Source of the DNA: Cornus controversa
Lineage: Eukaryota; Streptophyta; Magnoliopsida; Cornales; Cornaceae
Reading direction: 5' to 3'
Assembly: GCA_026545225.1 (NCBI GenBank)
Contig: CM048845.1
Coordinates: 101,490,033-101,554,032, forward strand
DNA: 64,000 nucleotides
The translations under genes were made by a program, and so were the position numbers. This document shows, in pieces, positions 33,430 through 45,990 of the stretch (position 1 is the stretch's first letter; every line of letters begins with the position of its first letter). Below the pieces are notes generated by a model, which saw only the letters and a program-made list of their open reading frames with translations, was not told the origin of the DNA and did not search any database.

Positions 33430-34990
33430 GCTTCGGGGCATGCACACTTACTAGTGCTTTAATCACTTGCAATTTGTCGGCATGTCACATTTCACATTCA
33501 TAAATAATGGGTTGAGTCTAACTTTGACAAAAACTTCACGGTCATATGGTTAGATGAATTGTTGCTTCTAGACTAGAACCATTTCTCTCTTTTTTGATGA
33601 TACCATTAGACAATTTAGACTAGACGTGCTTTTGCACAATAGCTACATGTTGTGTCTTGGAAAAATTTACAAATTCTCTCCCTCCTTTTCGAAGATACCA
33701 TTAGACTAGACGTGCTTTTGCACAAAAGCTACATGTTGGGTCTTGGAAAAATGTACAAAGCCCTTGCAAGTTGGGTTGAAATGTGATGAGATGATGACTT
33801 TATCATTGATGTATTGGAGCGAGAAAATATACAAAACCGACACGTTGGGTGGTCGTTGAACACATGGGACCCACAAACGAAAAGATACCTGAATCACAAC
33901 AGTTGCAAATTGCAGTTTTGGCTTGAGCTGAGGGTATGGCTGTTAATATTTAATTATTTGGGAATGTTTATGCTGGAGAATACTTGTATGATTGACTGCA
34001 TCTTTTTTGTTTTTAAGAGTGAGTTTATTTAGAACAAGTATATATGCCTTATTCTTTTTCTGATGGTTTTTTTTTTCTTCTATTCTTTTTCTGATGGATT
34101 TTCCCAAATGCATTTTACATTGCTACATTGAAATCATATTGGATTTTTCCAAATGCTTTTTACACTGTTTTTTCGAGAACTGAACTAAGAATAGACGTAC
34201 GGACATGGATTCCATGGATCACTTAAGCTATGTATGTATGTATGTTCGTCTTAGTAATTATAATTAAGATCATTACATATTTTAGTTTATGCTTCCAGTG
34301 TTAATGTTGCTTACTCCCTAGCATTCATTCTATTACTGCATACAAAATGGAGGGCACTCAGTTTGGAGAACCTACCATTTAAATTAACGGAAAAACACAC
34401 TACCAAATAGTTGAAAAAAGCTAAGACATTTAATTGTCACTTTCTGTGATTGTCACTCTCTCCTTTTGCTTTTGGGGTACTAATATTTCAGATTTATATA
34501 TTTCGGTTAAAAGACCTCACTTTCTATGATTGTCACTCTCTCCTTTTGCTTTTGGGGATACTAATATTTCAGATTTATATATTTCAGTTAAAAGACCTCA
34601 AGTAATAAAGCATTGGATAAAAATAGCGCTCGATGCTATTATTGCACTTAAATAATTTTTATTATTATTTTTTAAATAAAGAGCTATACCAATACAATAA
34701 TAGAGAAATTCCATAAAAGAAAAATTAATGATCCATATAAATCGTTTAATGAAATGCCCAGAATAAATCCATGGAGTGACTAATAATCCTCTTGTACGAA
34801 AAACAAAAAAGAGTACTCCCTCCATCCCATCATGCCAAGTTAGAAAATGCTCAAAACTTACCGACTGCGTAGGCCCAGTTAAGGAACTACCGTTTTTTTG
34901 AAAAGTGAAGTTTCACACTTGACCTGCGGGTATTTTTTTCACGACGACACTGCGGAAGTTGCAGAGAAACAACCAAACTCAACATCCACC
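33430..34990. other. Long intergenic stretch upstream of copy D
   Basis: No gene is supported. It holds a CTAGACGTGCTTTTGCACAA repeat (33625 and 33711), a CACTTTCTGTGATTGTCACTC repeat (34438 and 34518), and the TTATGCTTCCAGTGTTAATG block near 34288 that recurs near 37267, 48206 and 53027. It shares GTTGGGTTGAAATGTGATGA with block E and with the copy F promoter region. Confidence 0.6.
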
Positions 34991-35005
34991 ATACACTCCT
35001 ATGGC

Positions 35006-35011
35006 TATAAA
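35006..35011 (+). promoter_or_regulatory. TATA box of copy D
   Basis: CTATAAAGG lies 65 bp before the ATG at 35071. Copy E has the decayed form CTTTAAAAG at the same distance. Confidence 0.5.
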
Positions 35012-35070
35012 GGCCAGATTCAGCTTCCTTGAGAAAAACAAGCAAATTAAGCAATTATCCCTCAGAAAGA

Positions 35071-35672
35071 ATGGAATCGCCTGCAGAACTGCCCACCACC
35101 ACCCTTCCACCACTTGCACCTACACCAACAGCAACAGAGCCACCGAGCCCGCCTAATCCACCACTTTCTTCCGATACTGATCTCGAAGCCGCTGACGTGG
35201 TTGCGCAACAACACCAGATAGAGGCTGAACCACCAGTGATTCCAATTCCACCCCTGGATCAATCACATTATGCCCCAATCAATTGGATCACTGGCTTTTA
35301 ATGGTAATAGCATTTTGCTTTCAATCTGCAGTAGCAATTGCAGTTCAATCCCTCCAAACCAAACTCCCCATAGCCTTTCACTTCATGCGTCTTGCCATGA
35401 TTGTTTGTGTAGCCGCACTCTCCGTCGCAAAGTACATCTCCCCCAAGTTCCCCATCGGAGCTCAAGTGCTAGAACATGTGGGGGTTTTCTCTGGGGTCGT
35501 AGCATTCTTCCTAGCTGCCACAGTGTCTTTTCCATTGTGTCTCGAGCTCACCACCTGGATCATCTTCGCCCTTTCCCTACTTGCCATTTTCGTCTGTAAC
35601 TACTCAAAAATAGTTCACTTTATGGAAGCTCTTGACAAACTGGGAGAGAGGAAAGAGAACAGAAGGGCTTAA
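35071..35672 (+). pseudogene. Four-span membrane protein family, copy D (frameshift pseudogene)
   Basis: Starts MESPAELPTTTLPPLAPT and is the closest relative of copy E. Four bases are missing between GATCAATCACATTATG and CCCCAATCAATTGG, where E reads CATAATGCCCGCCCCAATC. The frame is thrown off just before membrane segment 1 and stops soon after (near 35299). The rest, from DHWLLMVIAFC to the C-terminal ERKENRRA (stop at 35670-35672), is open in the other frame and keeps all four membrane segments. Two 3-bp losses near the 3' end keep frame. So a single lesion separates it from function, and it looks recent. A short 76-residue tail protein could still be made. Confidence 0.82.
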
Positions 35673-35813
35673 TCATACGGTGTAATACAAAGGATGAGAA
35701 TTTTAAGGGGACAAGAGAAATTTATGAACCCGGCTTTATGATTTTCCATATGTAGATAATGAATGTGAAAAAGAGGCATAAGAATTGTGAGTCTCATAGC
35801 TCCAATTTGAAAT

Positions 35814-35852
35814 ATATATATATATATATATATATGTGTTGTGTGTGTGTGT
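35814..35852. repeat. TA/GT microsatellite after copy D
   Basis: A (TA)n tract runs into GTGTTGTGTGTGTGTG. The E block has the same compound tract at 50240-50286, longer, so the microsatellite predates the block duplication. Confidence 0.85.
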
Positions 35853-36029
35853 GGGTAAAATGGTGTGGTTTAACAGAGATATTTGTGGGTGATTTTGTTT
35901 TCGCATCCGGCAACTATGTTTTCACATTTCAAATACCTTAAATGGAGAGGAGTTAACCGGCGGGCCGAGTGAGAGAAGAGGGGCAGAGGCGCCATTAGGT
36001 GGGAAAAGAGAGAGAGAGAGGAGGGGAGG

Positions 36030-36593
36030 CAGGGCTGCAATCAAGCCGAGCCGAGCCGAATAGTGGCATGTTCGAGCTCGGCTCGGCAGTGTAGGAGGGT
36101 GTTTGAGCTCGGCTCGAGCTCCAAACTCAAGTGTTCGAGCTCGGCTTGGTCAGGTTCATTATAGAGATACAGATATGACACACACAACAAACACATGCAC
36201 AGATCTATCAAACAGATATTACACACACATGCACAGATCTATTATGCACATATTACACACGCATATGCAGAATGCACATATCTGTCTGAAACTAAATTTC
36301 CATCAAAAGATATTTCATACAAAATTATAAAAAGTAGAAATACCTGGAAAATCACCGATCTCGCCAAAGCCATTGTCACCATCCTCCATGCCACGAGAGA
36401 GAGAGAGAGAGCAAACCCAAAATACAGATCGGCGGTCGTGAGTGGGGACTTAGGATGCAGAGAGTGGAGTGCGGGCCGAGCTTTCAGAACATGGGCTTAG
36501 GTTTGAGCTATGTTAATTCTCTTGGACTTGGTCCATTTTATTTTTTAAAAGTTTGGTAATCCATTTTATTGATTTGGTTGGGCTGGGCTAAAG

Positions 36594-36638
<45 letters not shown>

Positions 36639-36840
36639 ATCAATCTTGTCCCCGAACCTATTATCGAACTCTATTTGTATCATGTTCACAAACAAATAAG
36701 TCAAGTCTAGTGCTGGTCAGACTCGACTTATTTACAAATCGAGTTTTATAATTCTGTTTGAATTCGGTTCGTTTATTAAATAAATGAACGCGAGTCAAGC
36801 CAAAACTGTTCGCGAACGGCTCGACTCGTTTGTAGCCTTA
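36030..36840. mobile_element. hAT-like MITE, GAGCTCGGCTCGG type, block D
   Basis: The left end CAGGGCTGCAATCAAGCCGA pairs with the reverse complement of the right end (TAAGGCTACAAACGAGTCGA). Flanks AGGGGAGG and GAGAGAGG are a possible degenerate 8-bp target duplication. The interior has GAGCTCGGCTCGG near both ends, CACACAT microsatellites and a long (TA)n at about 36595-36631. Block E holds the same element, so it predates the duplication. Confidence 0.75.
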
Positions 36841-37474
36841 GAGAGAGGTTTGAAAAGTTTGATGAGAGAGATTGAAAAGGTTTAGATTAGATACCTAAAA
36901 ATTGAAAGACAGCAAATAGGTAAAATTCATATATTTTGCTTAGGTCAATAAGGATAACATTGTTTTATCCAGAGTGAGTATAGTTTTGCAAGATCATAAT
37001 TAGAGGCTTCCATTTTTGCACTATGCTTTTTCATGCTCAATTTAGACAAATTGATCAAGCTGCCACTACTAATTTATAAAGTCTAACAAGGAGATTTATG
37101 GACAATAAGTAATGACAAAAAAATTTCATCAAATTATACGATTTATGGACAATTAGTGACAAAAGTTTTTCATCAAATTATACTCGGACAAATATAATAT
37201 GTAATATGATTTTCCAAAATACAAAATACAACATAAGTTCTCACATGAATAGCATTTCATATTTTAGTTTATGCTTCCAGTGTAATTGTTGCTTACTCCC
37301 TAGTGTACTATATATTATTATTCCACACAAAATGGAGGGCACTCATCTTAATATTGAACCTACCATTTAAAGCTACAAATCTTGTAAACTTTTATTTCTA
37401 TTTTTATTAAACAATACAACACTTTTTATGACTTGTCTAAAACTTCATTGCAAATATGTTTAATAACGTACTGT

Positions 37475-37545
37475 TACCAAAGGTCTAATGGTAAAATGGT
37501 ACAAGCTCTTTCTCACCAAAAGGAGAGGTCACCCAGTAGAAAAAA
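37475..37545 (+). mobile_element. SINE-like tRNA-derived fragment, block D
   Basis: AAGGTCTAATGGTAAAATGG resembles an A box, then AAGGAGAGGTCACCCAGTAG. The E-block copy at 53233-53310 keeps the fuller B box (GTGTTCAAGTTCC), which this copy has lost. No tail or target duplication was defined. Confidence 0.45.
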
Positions 37546-37690
37546 TATATATATATGTTTTGCTTTAGGAGTGCACAAAAAATTAAAAAACAAGAATTCT
37601 ATTTGTGGCATTCCGTTAGAATTTATAAGATGTGACAATTCGAATAAATGTGTAGAATTAAAAATAACCTATTTATAATCCGATTAACCC

Positions 37691-37999
37691 AAAACCAAAA
37701 TTAACAGGCCCTTTTCACACTCTTAACCTATTTATGGTCTTCTAAGACCACCAAATTATCGTCCACTATTTGTAAGGAGGTCTGAGTGACATCACCAACA
37801 CAAATAAAATAAATATCCATTATTATTCATTCATTCTCTTCGGACCAAACCCTTATCCTTCTAAACAAGTGCAAGTATTTAGCCAATCAATAGATGCCCT
37901 ACAAGAAGCATAGCTTTGTAGACTCAACAAGTCCCTCGTAGAATGTCGACTATTCATATATGATTGATTAGGTCTTATTGGAAAAATGACAACAATGAA
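37691..37999. repeat. Continuation shared with copy A's downstream DNA
   Basis: Partner of 4700-4735 plus 5342-5595. It contains the empty hAT site CTTCTAAG at 37738-37745. Homology stops at about 38000, where a retroelement begins. Confidence 0.7.
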
Positions 38000-39049
38000 T
38001 GTGTAGACATTAAAATATTACATGATATATTCAAAATATAATTTGGGCTTATCTTCAGTTTATTTCACTTTAAAATGTGGTCCAATGAGTCACATAATTT
38101 GAAATACAGTCCCACCACAAATAAATGGGTCATGGGTTGATCCAAAATGTCTAAAAACGTCCAAGCTAACTTGAAAATAGGTCAAATGGATAATTATATA
38201 TATATAATCAAAGATAATTATTATGTTCATAAAAGATAATTATAGGATAATTATCAGAAGAAAAGAAAGTTACAAGTTTACCCCTCCGGTAAGCTTATAA
38301 ATAAAGGTTCAAGGGTGGGGGAGAAAGGAGGAGGAGACTTTGACAGAATATTGATGCTCTGTCAAACTCTGCATTCAATCAACACTTGAAGCTCTGAAAG
38401 CATACGTTCATCCAACCTTCAAAGCTTTGAAGAAGAACGACAACAAGCACATTCAAAGTCGTATTGTTCTTCCTCCACGATTCAACAAATTCGAAGAATC
38501 ATCAATAAGACTATTCGAGATCACGCTTCTTCAGCCATCGATCAGAAATTCTCACCGACTTTCTTCAACAACAAACACTTGAAGATGACTCTCAACAATC
38601 CGATTTAAGATCAAGCTCCAGTAACCCTTGAATCCAGAAAAATCAGAAGATTGTCAAAGAAAGCTGAAACATTGTAGAATTCTTCATCCAAAATCCAAAG
38701 CTCTAAAACATCTAAGCACTGAAAGAGAAGAACAACAAGCACATCATCCACGTGTCGTTCTTCACCAAAGTTTCAATCTAATTCAAGATCAAGATCCAGC
38801 AGCCCTTGAATCCAGATCATCAAGGAGATCGAATCAGAGGAATTTATTTTTCTTTTATAAAGATCTATAGAGAATTGTACCCATATTTTCTGAAATTAAT
38901 ATATTTGATATATTTGTCCACGCGTTTTGATCTTATTCTCAGACTCAAAATTTGTGTGTACAAATTTCTGGCATGCCCTATGGGACCATCTCTGCCTCTC
39001 ATCTTTATCTCTTACATCATACATCCAAAACTTTGTTCATCAGAATCTA

Positions 39050-40740
39050 TGACTCATCCCAAGGTTCAGACGACAAACAAGAAAAACTCAAAAGAAACCA
39101 CTGCTGCAATGGCTAACACCAAAGTTGTCGTAAGTAGTGGCAAGAACACTAAGAACCCGTCAAGTGCTAGCAGCACCTCAGCAGGTCCTATGACACGTAG
39201 CAAGACCAAAGCAATTACTTCACTCAAGAATGAGCGAGATTTGGTAAAAACCAATTCTGCTAAACCAATGGATGTGAAAACTAAACATGTTAACACCATT
39301 GATCCTCAGGGGGCAAAGAATTTTTACGTTGTTTCAGAAAAGTAGGCGCCACCATATTCACACCACTCCGTCTCTGATGCCAACTCTAGCGTTGGTTCGG
39401 TCTCAAAGTCATTACTTGAGATTTCAGAATAATCGGTCACTTCAAAGAATGTTAGCCTTCAAAGACTTTTTTAGTTGAATGTTATCACAACTATGATGAT
39501 TGGAACAACCTCGATGGAAGACTAACTGGCAACGATGGTGCGCGCAATCAAAAACCTTATGAAAATCATTGAAGAGAATGATTTACAGATTACCGCACTA
39601 ATGAGTAAGATTGAAATCCAAAATTCTGACGAGTCAACACAACTGCTTGTGAATACTTCAAATTCAGCCCTACAAGGTGCCCAATCAAAAGATCGTCGTC
39701 ACAAATCCGCGTCAGGAGATGTGGTTGATGAAATTAACTATGTTTCGCTAGTCGCTTCGCTATCTGTCCAACAATTGTAAGATATAATAACGAACACAAT
39801 CCGAGCATAGTATGGCGGCGCCCCTCAAATCACTCTCATGTACTCAAAACCCTACACCGAAAGAATTGACAGCTTAAAAATGCCAGTGGGGTATCAACCG
39901 CCAAAGTTCTAACAATTTTATGGAAGAGGCAACCCCAAACAACATGTTGCACACTTTGTGGAGACCTGCAATAATGCTGGCATCGAAGGGGACCTTTTAG
40001 TCAAGCAATTTGTTCGTTCCCTCAATGGAAATGCATTTGATTGGTACACAGAATTCAAAGCTGGAAGTATTAACTATTAGGAACAGATGGAGCGAGAGTT
40101 TCTCAATCGCTTCTATAATACTCGCATAATAGTAAGCATGCTAGAACTCACTAACATTAAACAAATGAAGGACAAGTTTGTGGTCGACTATATCAACCGT
40201 TGGCGAGCTATAAGTCTGGATTGCAAATATCATCTTTCTGAAGTCTCAACGGTCGAAATGTGTATGCAAGGCATGCACTGTGATCTTTTCTATATTCTAC
40301 AAGGAATCAGGCCTCGTACATTTGAAGAATTGGTTACTCGTGCCCATGATATGGAGCTTAACATAACAAGTCGTGGTGTAAAAGCTCTTGCATTTTCCAA
40401 TATATCTGACAATGTCTTGAAGATGAAAAGGTTGAGTCTGAAGAGAAAGACAAAATACTTCTAAATTCGGACGATGAAATAGATACATTTTATGTTACAA
40501 GCATCGTCTCTAAATACTTATATCAAGAAACACATCATTTTGCTTCAATGACTTCATCTGAAGGTTCTCAATTACATAAGGCATTGAGTCAAGAAAACCT
40601 TAGTAGAAGACTGGACAGACAGGGGGCAAACCCTCCATACAAAACTCATTTAAGCTATCCTCAAACAACTTCAAATAGAAATGATCGAAAAATTATGTTC
40701 ATAGGTCCACCGCGCCATGGGATTCTACGACAAAACGTGT
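39050..40740 (+). other. gag region of the composite gypsy fossil
   Basis: A lysine/threonine-rich head (PMTRSKTKA) is followed by a coiled stretch and a Retrotrans_gag-type core with HVAHFVETCNNAGIEGDLLV and FLNRFYNTRIIVSMLEL, typical of the Tat side of gypsy. Not a host gene. Confidence 0.7.
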
Positions 40741-40829
40741 AATGAATCATAGGTCCAAATATATAGGATCTGTCAATTTGACGAAATCCATGTACTCCAA
40801 TTACATTTGGCTATCAATGCAAGGTTTCA

Positions 40830-42430
40830 CTCATTACTCATTAACCTTAAAAAGTGTCTCGTCCTTGGGACCCTTTAGTTCCACCGCGCCATGGGGAGTA
40901 ATGGAATTGATAATGAAATGACCATCCCATCGGGAGTGAAGTTTTTCAAGGAATAAGAGAAGCCTAGAATTGTAAAGCCAAACTTTTTGGCCTAGAGAGA
41001 GTGATTTGGATCGAATATGACGGTCATAGAAGGCCTTCATCTTCGCCTTATAGATTTTTGCACTCTCGTACGTGTCATTCCGTATTTCTTCTAATTCACT
41101 CAATTGAAACTTTCGGGTTGAGCCAAACAACTTCATATCAAAATTGAACTTCTTAATAGCCCAGAAGGCTTTCTACTTTAGCTCAACCGATAAATGACAT
41201 ACCTTACCATATACAAGGCAGTACGATGACATGCCAATCGAGGTTTTATAAGCAGTGTGATACGCCCACAGTGCGTCATTTAGACGTTGTGACCAATCCT
41301 TGCGATTGGGGCGCACGATTTTTTCAAGAATGTGCTTAATTTTTCTATTAGATACTTCTACTTGACCACTCGTTTGAGGGTGGTAAGACGTAGCAACATT
41401 GTGAGTGACGGAGTATTTAAGTAGCAAGGTTCGAAGGAACCGGTTACAGAAATGTTTACCCCCGTCACATATGATGGCTCGAGGCGTACCAAAATGACTA
41501 AAAATATTCGTTTGAATGAACTTGACCACAACTGCGTGATCATTGGTTTTGGTAGCCATAGCCTCAACCCACTTAGATACATAATCCACCGCTACGAGTA
41601 TGAACTTGAAACCGACAGATTTTAGAAAGAGGCCCATAAAGTCAACACCCCAAACATCAAAGATATTATCGATTAAGTTTGGGTTCAAGGGCATCATATT
41701 TTTATGAGACATAGCGCCTAGGCGCTGGCATCACTCACAGGAGCGACAGAATAAGTATGCATCCCGATGCATGGTTGGCCAAAAGAAACTGCATTGAAGA
41801 ATTTTGGAAGCATTCTTCCGAGCACTGAAATGACCTCCGCATTCCAATGTATGACAGAAAGTAAGAATACACTCTCTGGCACACACCGGCCGATGATTTG
41901 GTCGGGATAATACTTGAATAGATGAGGATCGTCCCAAAAATATGAACGTACTTGGGAGTAAAAGCAATCCTTTTCCTGTTTGGACCAAAAGGGTGAAATC
42001 TTTCCGGTAGCTAGGAAATTGACTATGTCAGCATACCATAGAAGTTTCTCATGAGTGACTTCAAATAGTTGCTTATCCGGGAAGGATTCGCTAACTGGAA
42101 TTTGGTCATGATTGCACTCCACAAGGATCCCAGATAAATGGTCAGCAACCACATTCTCAATACCCTTTTTATCCCGAATCTCAAAATCAAACTCCTGTAA
42201 TAAGAGTATCTATTAAATCAACCAAGGTTTAGTATCCCTTTTTGCCAATAAATGCCGAAGAGTGACATGGTCTGAAAAGAAAATAACCTTGGATTCTAAG
42301 AGATAGGATCTAAATTTGTCCAAATTTTTTCCTCAAAGAAGCAGCAGCCTCTCTTTCCTGATCAGTCGGTGGGGCATAGAGCTCGGCCTATTTCTTGCCC
42401 TTAGGACAAGTCGTCTTTGGCAAACTTATC
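40830..42430 (-). other. pol region (RNase H end, integrase) on the minus strand
   Basis: On the minus strand, ENVVADHLSGI near 42160 marks the RNase H end. The integrase core has WGVDFMGLF, a [17 protein letters not shown] phrase and [15 protein letters not shown]. The tail has YESAKIYKAKMKAFYDRHI and LGQKVWLYNSRL, as in Athila/Tat integrases. Opposite in orientation to the gag at 39050. Fossil. Confidence 0.75.
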
Positions 42431-43640
42431 TTTGCCTCTAAAGCCTTATCAGAAATAGCTCTTAGAATCTCATAATCGAGCAGTAAAAAATACGTAGGAT
42501 GTTTGTTCCACACCTTCTCCTTAAGGGTAAGCAAACGAGCCCTGATGTCCGAACGATACCAAGATGAGTGTTGATATTGTTAAAAAGCAGAACATCGCAT
42601 ATATCACAATTGCAATGAAGGTCAAGAAAAAATTCGAATGAGAGAATACCTACTACACCAAGCTTTTGAGGGATGGGATACTTATTAGAAGATAGAACAT
42701 TTTATTTCCCCCCAACGACCACAAGTTGTGCCTTCCAGCCCTTGTCTGAAGTGGGATGACGGAGCATAGCGTTTTGCTTGGTCGGGGATAGAAATGAAAG
42801 CGATCCCCCTCATTCTTCGTGGCACAGACTTGATAGCAAATAAGGAGGTCATCAAACCTTGACTCAAGCCCTCAGGTATAATTAAAGACAATGACACTAG
42901 AGATAACCCTGAAGAAGTTAGGGTTTACTTGGAGGGGGCAAGTTCATTTGACAAAGAACCAAATGGTAGAACGGATGAAGTGGAAAGTGAAATGCAGGAA
43001 GGTGTTTGGCCGAGAAAAGCATGTCGTTCTCGCCCAACCCCCTATCCAGTCCAGAAGTTCCAATCTAAAGGGTATTTCCTAAGGGTTATATCGCCAGGGA
43101 TGTCCCAATCTATTCTAAGTTTCCCTAAATTTACCGGAACCCTAACTACATCAGTACGGTCAATATCCCTTGAACTAGTTTCAAAAGTCACTTCGCACTT
43201 TGAAGCTGCCGGTTCAGATGGAGGAACGATGGCTGGGTTTGCAAAAATTGAAGGATCCCTAAAGGATTAGAATCATCTTCGCTCTCATTCAGAAATTCAT
43301 CGACGAATTGATAACCCTCCATGGGCCCAAAGTCGTCCACTATCTTTACCCATTTCGCCTTACCTATGCCTAAAATGAAGGAATAAAAAGAACAGAGCAC
43401 TGACCTTGAAAAATAAAGAGGAATGAGAGCCAAATATGGATGGGAGTTACCAGAAAGAAACAACACCAAGAAGTGACCAAAGAGAAAGTGAAAAGTTGAG
43501 CATTTAAAGCCCTGACACTTCGGCTGCCGCCAAAGGTCCGAAGCCCAAGGGTTGAAAAACGTGTGAATCAAATCATCACCCATCAAAAACCCTTTCAAAT
43601 TCTATAACTAAAATTTGAAAAGAGTTTTGGGGCAATGTGT

Positions 43641-44037
43641 AGCGGGAAAAATCCTCACTAAAGGGGAGACGACACGTGGAATTTCCAACTCAGAGGGCAC
43701 TTGGCAGCCACATCACCAAGACAGGTCCACCTGCCAGATTAGCGGACACTTGGCAACCACATCACCAAGACAGATCCACGCATGAAATCAAACACCCAAC
43801 CACGACAATGATCATGACAAATTCATGAAAGATAATCAGCTAAAAGCAAGGAGGAAATCACGTCCCCCATCCATTAAGGTACGATTATAGGCAAAACACA
43901 TGTAATCGGAAAAACTATAAAAGAAATAGAAGAGAAAAAAGGAAGAAGGCAATTTTTTCGGCAAAGAAAATAAATATTCTTTTAAGTGTAGTGTGAATTT
44001 ATCTATATTTCTTGGTAATAAATTTCTTGCACTTACA
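43641..44037 (+). repeat. LTR-like right end of the composite
   Basis: After the purine-rich GAGTTTTGGGGCAA, the sequence TGTGTAGCGGGAAAAATCC opens an LTR-like stretch ending TTGCACTTACA. It contains a TATA-like ACTATAAAAGAAA near 43914, AATAAAT near 43969, and a repeated CACTTGGCA(G/A)CCACATCACC. The left end at 38000 also begins TGTGTAG but the bodies do not align by eye. Confidence 0.55.
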
Positions 44038-44735
44038 TATATGCATTTATATTTGAAAAGTTCTTGTTTTCATAGATAATTTAGAAAATAAGTAATTAAT
44101 TGGAGTAGGTTTGAGTAAAAAATGGTGTTCGATGATGGCCAGAATAGCACTTTCGCAAACAGAGCACATACATGTCACCGAAGTGTGGAAAGAATGAAGA
44201 GAGAAGACGATGAACAAGGCCAAGTCATTTGATTTCCATTAAGGGTAGTTTGGACATTTAGAAATTACTCCTCCCACTTACATACGTCAGAGAAGGCCGA
44301 AAATATTTGAACTTAGTTGACTATCATTTTACAAAAATTTTCAACCCAGCGATAATAAGGCAAACCTCTGGATGAGGTCAAAGATATTCACCATTTAATA
44401 TTTGACAATTGTAACTCAGAATTTTGTATTTGACAACTTTCACAACTTTTTTTTTTACACTTTGGGCCAAATTGCCCTCCCAACTTTTTAAGCTATTATC
44501 CTATTATCTTTTTCTCTCTTTATTTTTATATTTTCTTTCTTTGTATCCACCTCGACCCATCGGGAAACCCATTCTCTACGGTTACCCACCGGGCGAACTA
44601 CTCATACTGCACAAATGTACGTGAATGTAAAAATTTTACTTCACAGAAGATAGAGTGACTTCATAACTATGTAACTTTTACTGAGAAAAAAAAAATTGCA
44701 AGTGCACCGATGCATTGATATATATATTTTTTAAA
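44038..44735. other. Intergenic; repeat unit shared with 30756-30920
   Basis: 44055-44220 repeats the DNA just right of the young gypsy element. A TTTTGTATTTGACAACTTTCAC phrase near 44420 resembles 21165. No gene is seen. Confidence 0.6.
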
Positions 44736-45303
44736 GGGTTAAATTCATAAAACCCCCCTCTAATATCAAAAATTCTCATAAAACCCCCTAAAATTTCAAA
44801 AACCTTCTATCTACTATCAATTTCTCTCATATAAGGACAAAAATAAACGGCTCCGTCAATTTAATAACAAAATTACCAAAATATCCTTCCTTTATTTAAT
44901 AAAATAAATTCATAAAAAAAAGTTATTTGTAAATGACAAATGTATCCTTTACAAAGGGGCAATTTGAGAAAATTAGAAAGTAGAGGAGGGTTTCTTGATT
45001 GAGTTAAAATCATAAAACCCTCATCTACTATAAAAAATTATCATAAAACCCCTCTCTATTATAAAAATTCTTATAAAATCTCCTTTACTATAAAGGTATT
45101 TTAGTCCTTTTAATTTTCATCAGATGCGTCAAGGGTAATTTAGTCATTTGCATCACTTAACAGCTCACGTGAGATGCACGTGCGACTTCTCCGTTAAGTT
45201 CAACGGAAAACTAACGGGAGAGAGCAAGTTGATTGATTTTTTTAGTATATGGGAGTTTTATGATAATTTTTGATATTAGAGTGGGATTTTATGAATTTAA
45301 TCC
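44736..45303. mobile_element. Mutator-like MITE with long inverted repeats
   Basis: The left arm GGGTTAAATTCATAAAACCC (44736) pairs with the right arm ending GGGATTTTATGAATTTAATCC (45303). The arms also share CTCTAATATCAAAAATT over about 50 bp. Flanks TTTTTTAAA and TTTTTTTTAAA suggest a 9-bp target duplication blurred by the T run. The body repeats CATAAAACCC...CTATTATAAAA motifs. Length is 568 bp with no coding capacity. Confidence 0.82.
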
Positions 45304-45799
45304 TTTTTTTTTAAATATAAGTATAAAGCTGCACTGTTTTATTATTATTATTGACTTTAGCTAGAGCGCTGCCGGTTGGCACCAGACCAACACACATATA
45401 TTGATTCTTCTTCTTCAGATCCGCCACGCAATTCCCTCACCAAATCCCTTCGAAAACATGACCAAAAACTCTAGAGAGAGAAGAAGGAACATATTTGAAT
45501 CTACTAACCATGTTTCAAGACAAACAGGTGGATGATTGGCAATCCAGCGACGGAACAACTCGGCGTGAACTTGGTTCGAGGACAAGCTGTTCGAGCAGCC
45601 TCTGGTGATGTTTTCCGAAGAAATGGCTGACATGTGGTAGAGGATCACCGATCGAGTTTCGGAGAAGACGTCAGAGTAGGTGATGGCACACTACGATGCA
45701 TTGGTTGACAACGATAACTCCCATTTCTTGTCGATGTGAATCTCTCGTAATTGTATTCGATACCTCTTTTACTAATTTCTGGTAAACAACCCTTGCACA
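45304..45799. other. Possible fragment of an unidentified gene
   Basis: 45410-45830 is less AT-rich than its surroundings and holds open frames on the minus strand (78 and 61 codons) and on the plus strand, none convincing. It replaces the coding part expected upstream of scrap H. No domain was recognised, so no gene is called. Confidence 0.3.
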
Positions 45800-45990
45800 C
45801 TACTTGCCATTTTGGTCTGTAACTACTCAAAAGAAGGAGTTCACATATCGGAAGTTAGGTGACAGACTGGGAGAGAGAAGAAAATTAAGAGAAGGGCTTA
45901 AATCACAATAGAAATTAAGGGAGAGAATTAAGAAATTTATGGACCGAACTTTATGATTTTTGTAAACAATGGAGTATACAAAATTAAAAG
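45800..45990 (+). pseudogene. Four-span membrane protein family, copy H (3' scrap)
   Basis: CTACTTGCCATTTTGGTCTGTAACTACTC matches the segment-4 end of copies A and E and reads LLAILVCNYSKEGVHISEVR then stop at 45860-45862. The 3' untranslated landmarks follow (GACTGGGAGAGAG, GAGAAGGGCTTAA, AAATTTATGGACCGAACTTTATGATTTTTGTAAACAATG). Everything before segment 4 is gone. It shows that an eighth copy once stood here, between blocks D and E. Confidence 0.82.

Larger units (their letters stand above)
32030..37690. repeat. Segmental duplication, block D
   Basis: Matches 46155-53480 in order, with insertions on either side. Landmarks are the TTTCCATATTAGAC start, the GTTGAAAATAAAAATAATTACATATC segment, an 84-bp tandem pair, the gene copy (D or E), TATGATTTTCCATATGTAGATAATGAATG, a GAGCTCGGCTCGG element, AGAGGCTTCCATTTTTGC and TGTAATTGTTGCTTACTCCC. 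Block D holds the broken gene copy and block E the intact one. Confidence 0.85.
38000..44037. mobile_element. Composite of broken Ty3/gypsy pieces (Tat/Athila side)
   Basis: A leader or LTR-like region at 38000-38962 (TGTGTAGACATT...GTGTGTACA) with TATA-like CTTATAAATAAAGG is followed by a TGGCATGCCCTATGGGACC primer-like site. A + strand gag lies at about 39050-40740 with the phrases QFYGRGNPKQHVAHFVETC and ALNGNAFDWY-like text. From 43600 down to 40830 the minus strand carries pol parts: RNase H end and integrase. A different LTR-like region (43641-44037) closes it. Two elements in opposite orientation seem to be joined. It is a fossil, heavily broken and old. Confidence 0.7.

Noticed and set aside
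42929-43598. Host gene on either strand near 43000-43600
   Set aside because: Flanked by gypsy pol and LTR-like DNA; the frames look like the poorly conserved part of the same fossil.
45415-45830. Two minus-strand frames as a host gene
   Set aside because: Short, no recognised domain, no splice pattern and no paralogue in the window.
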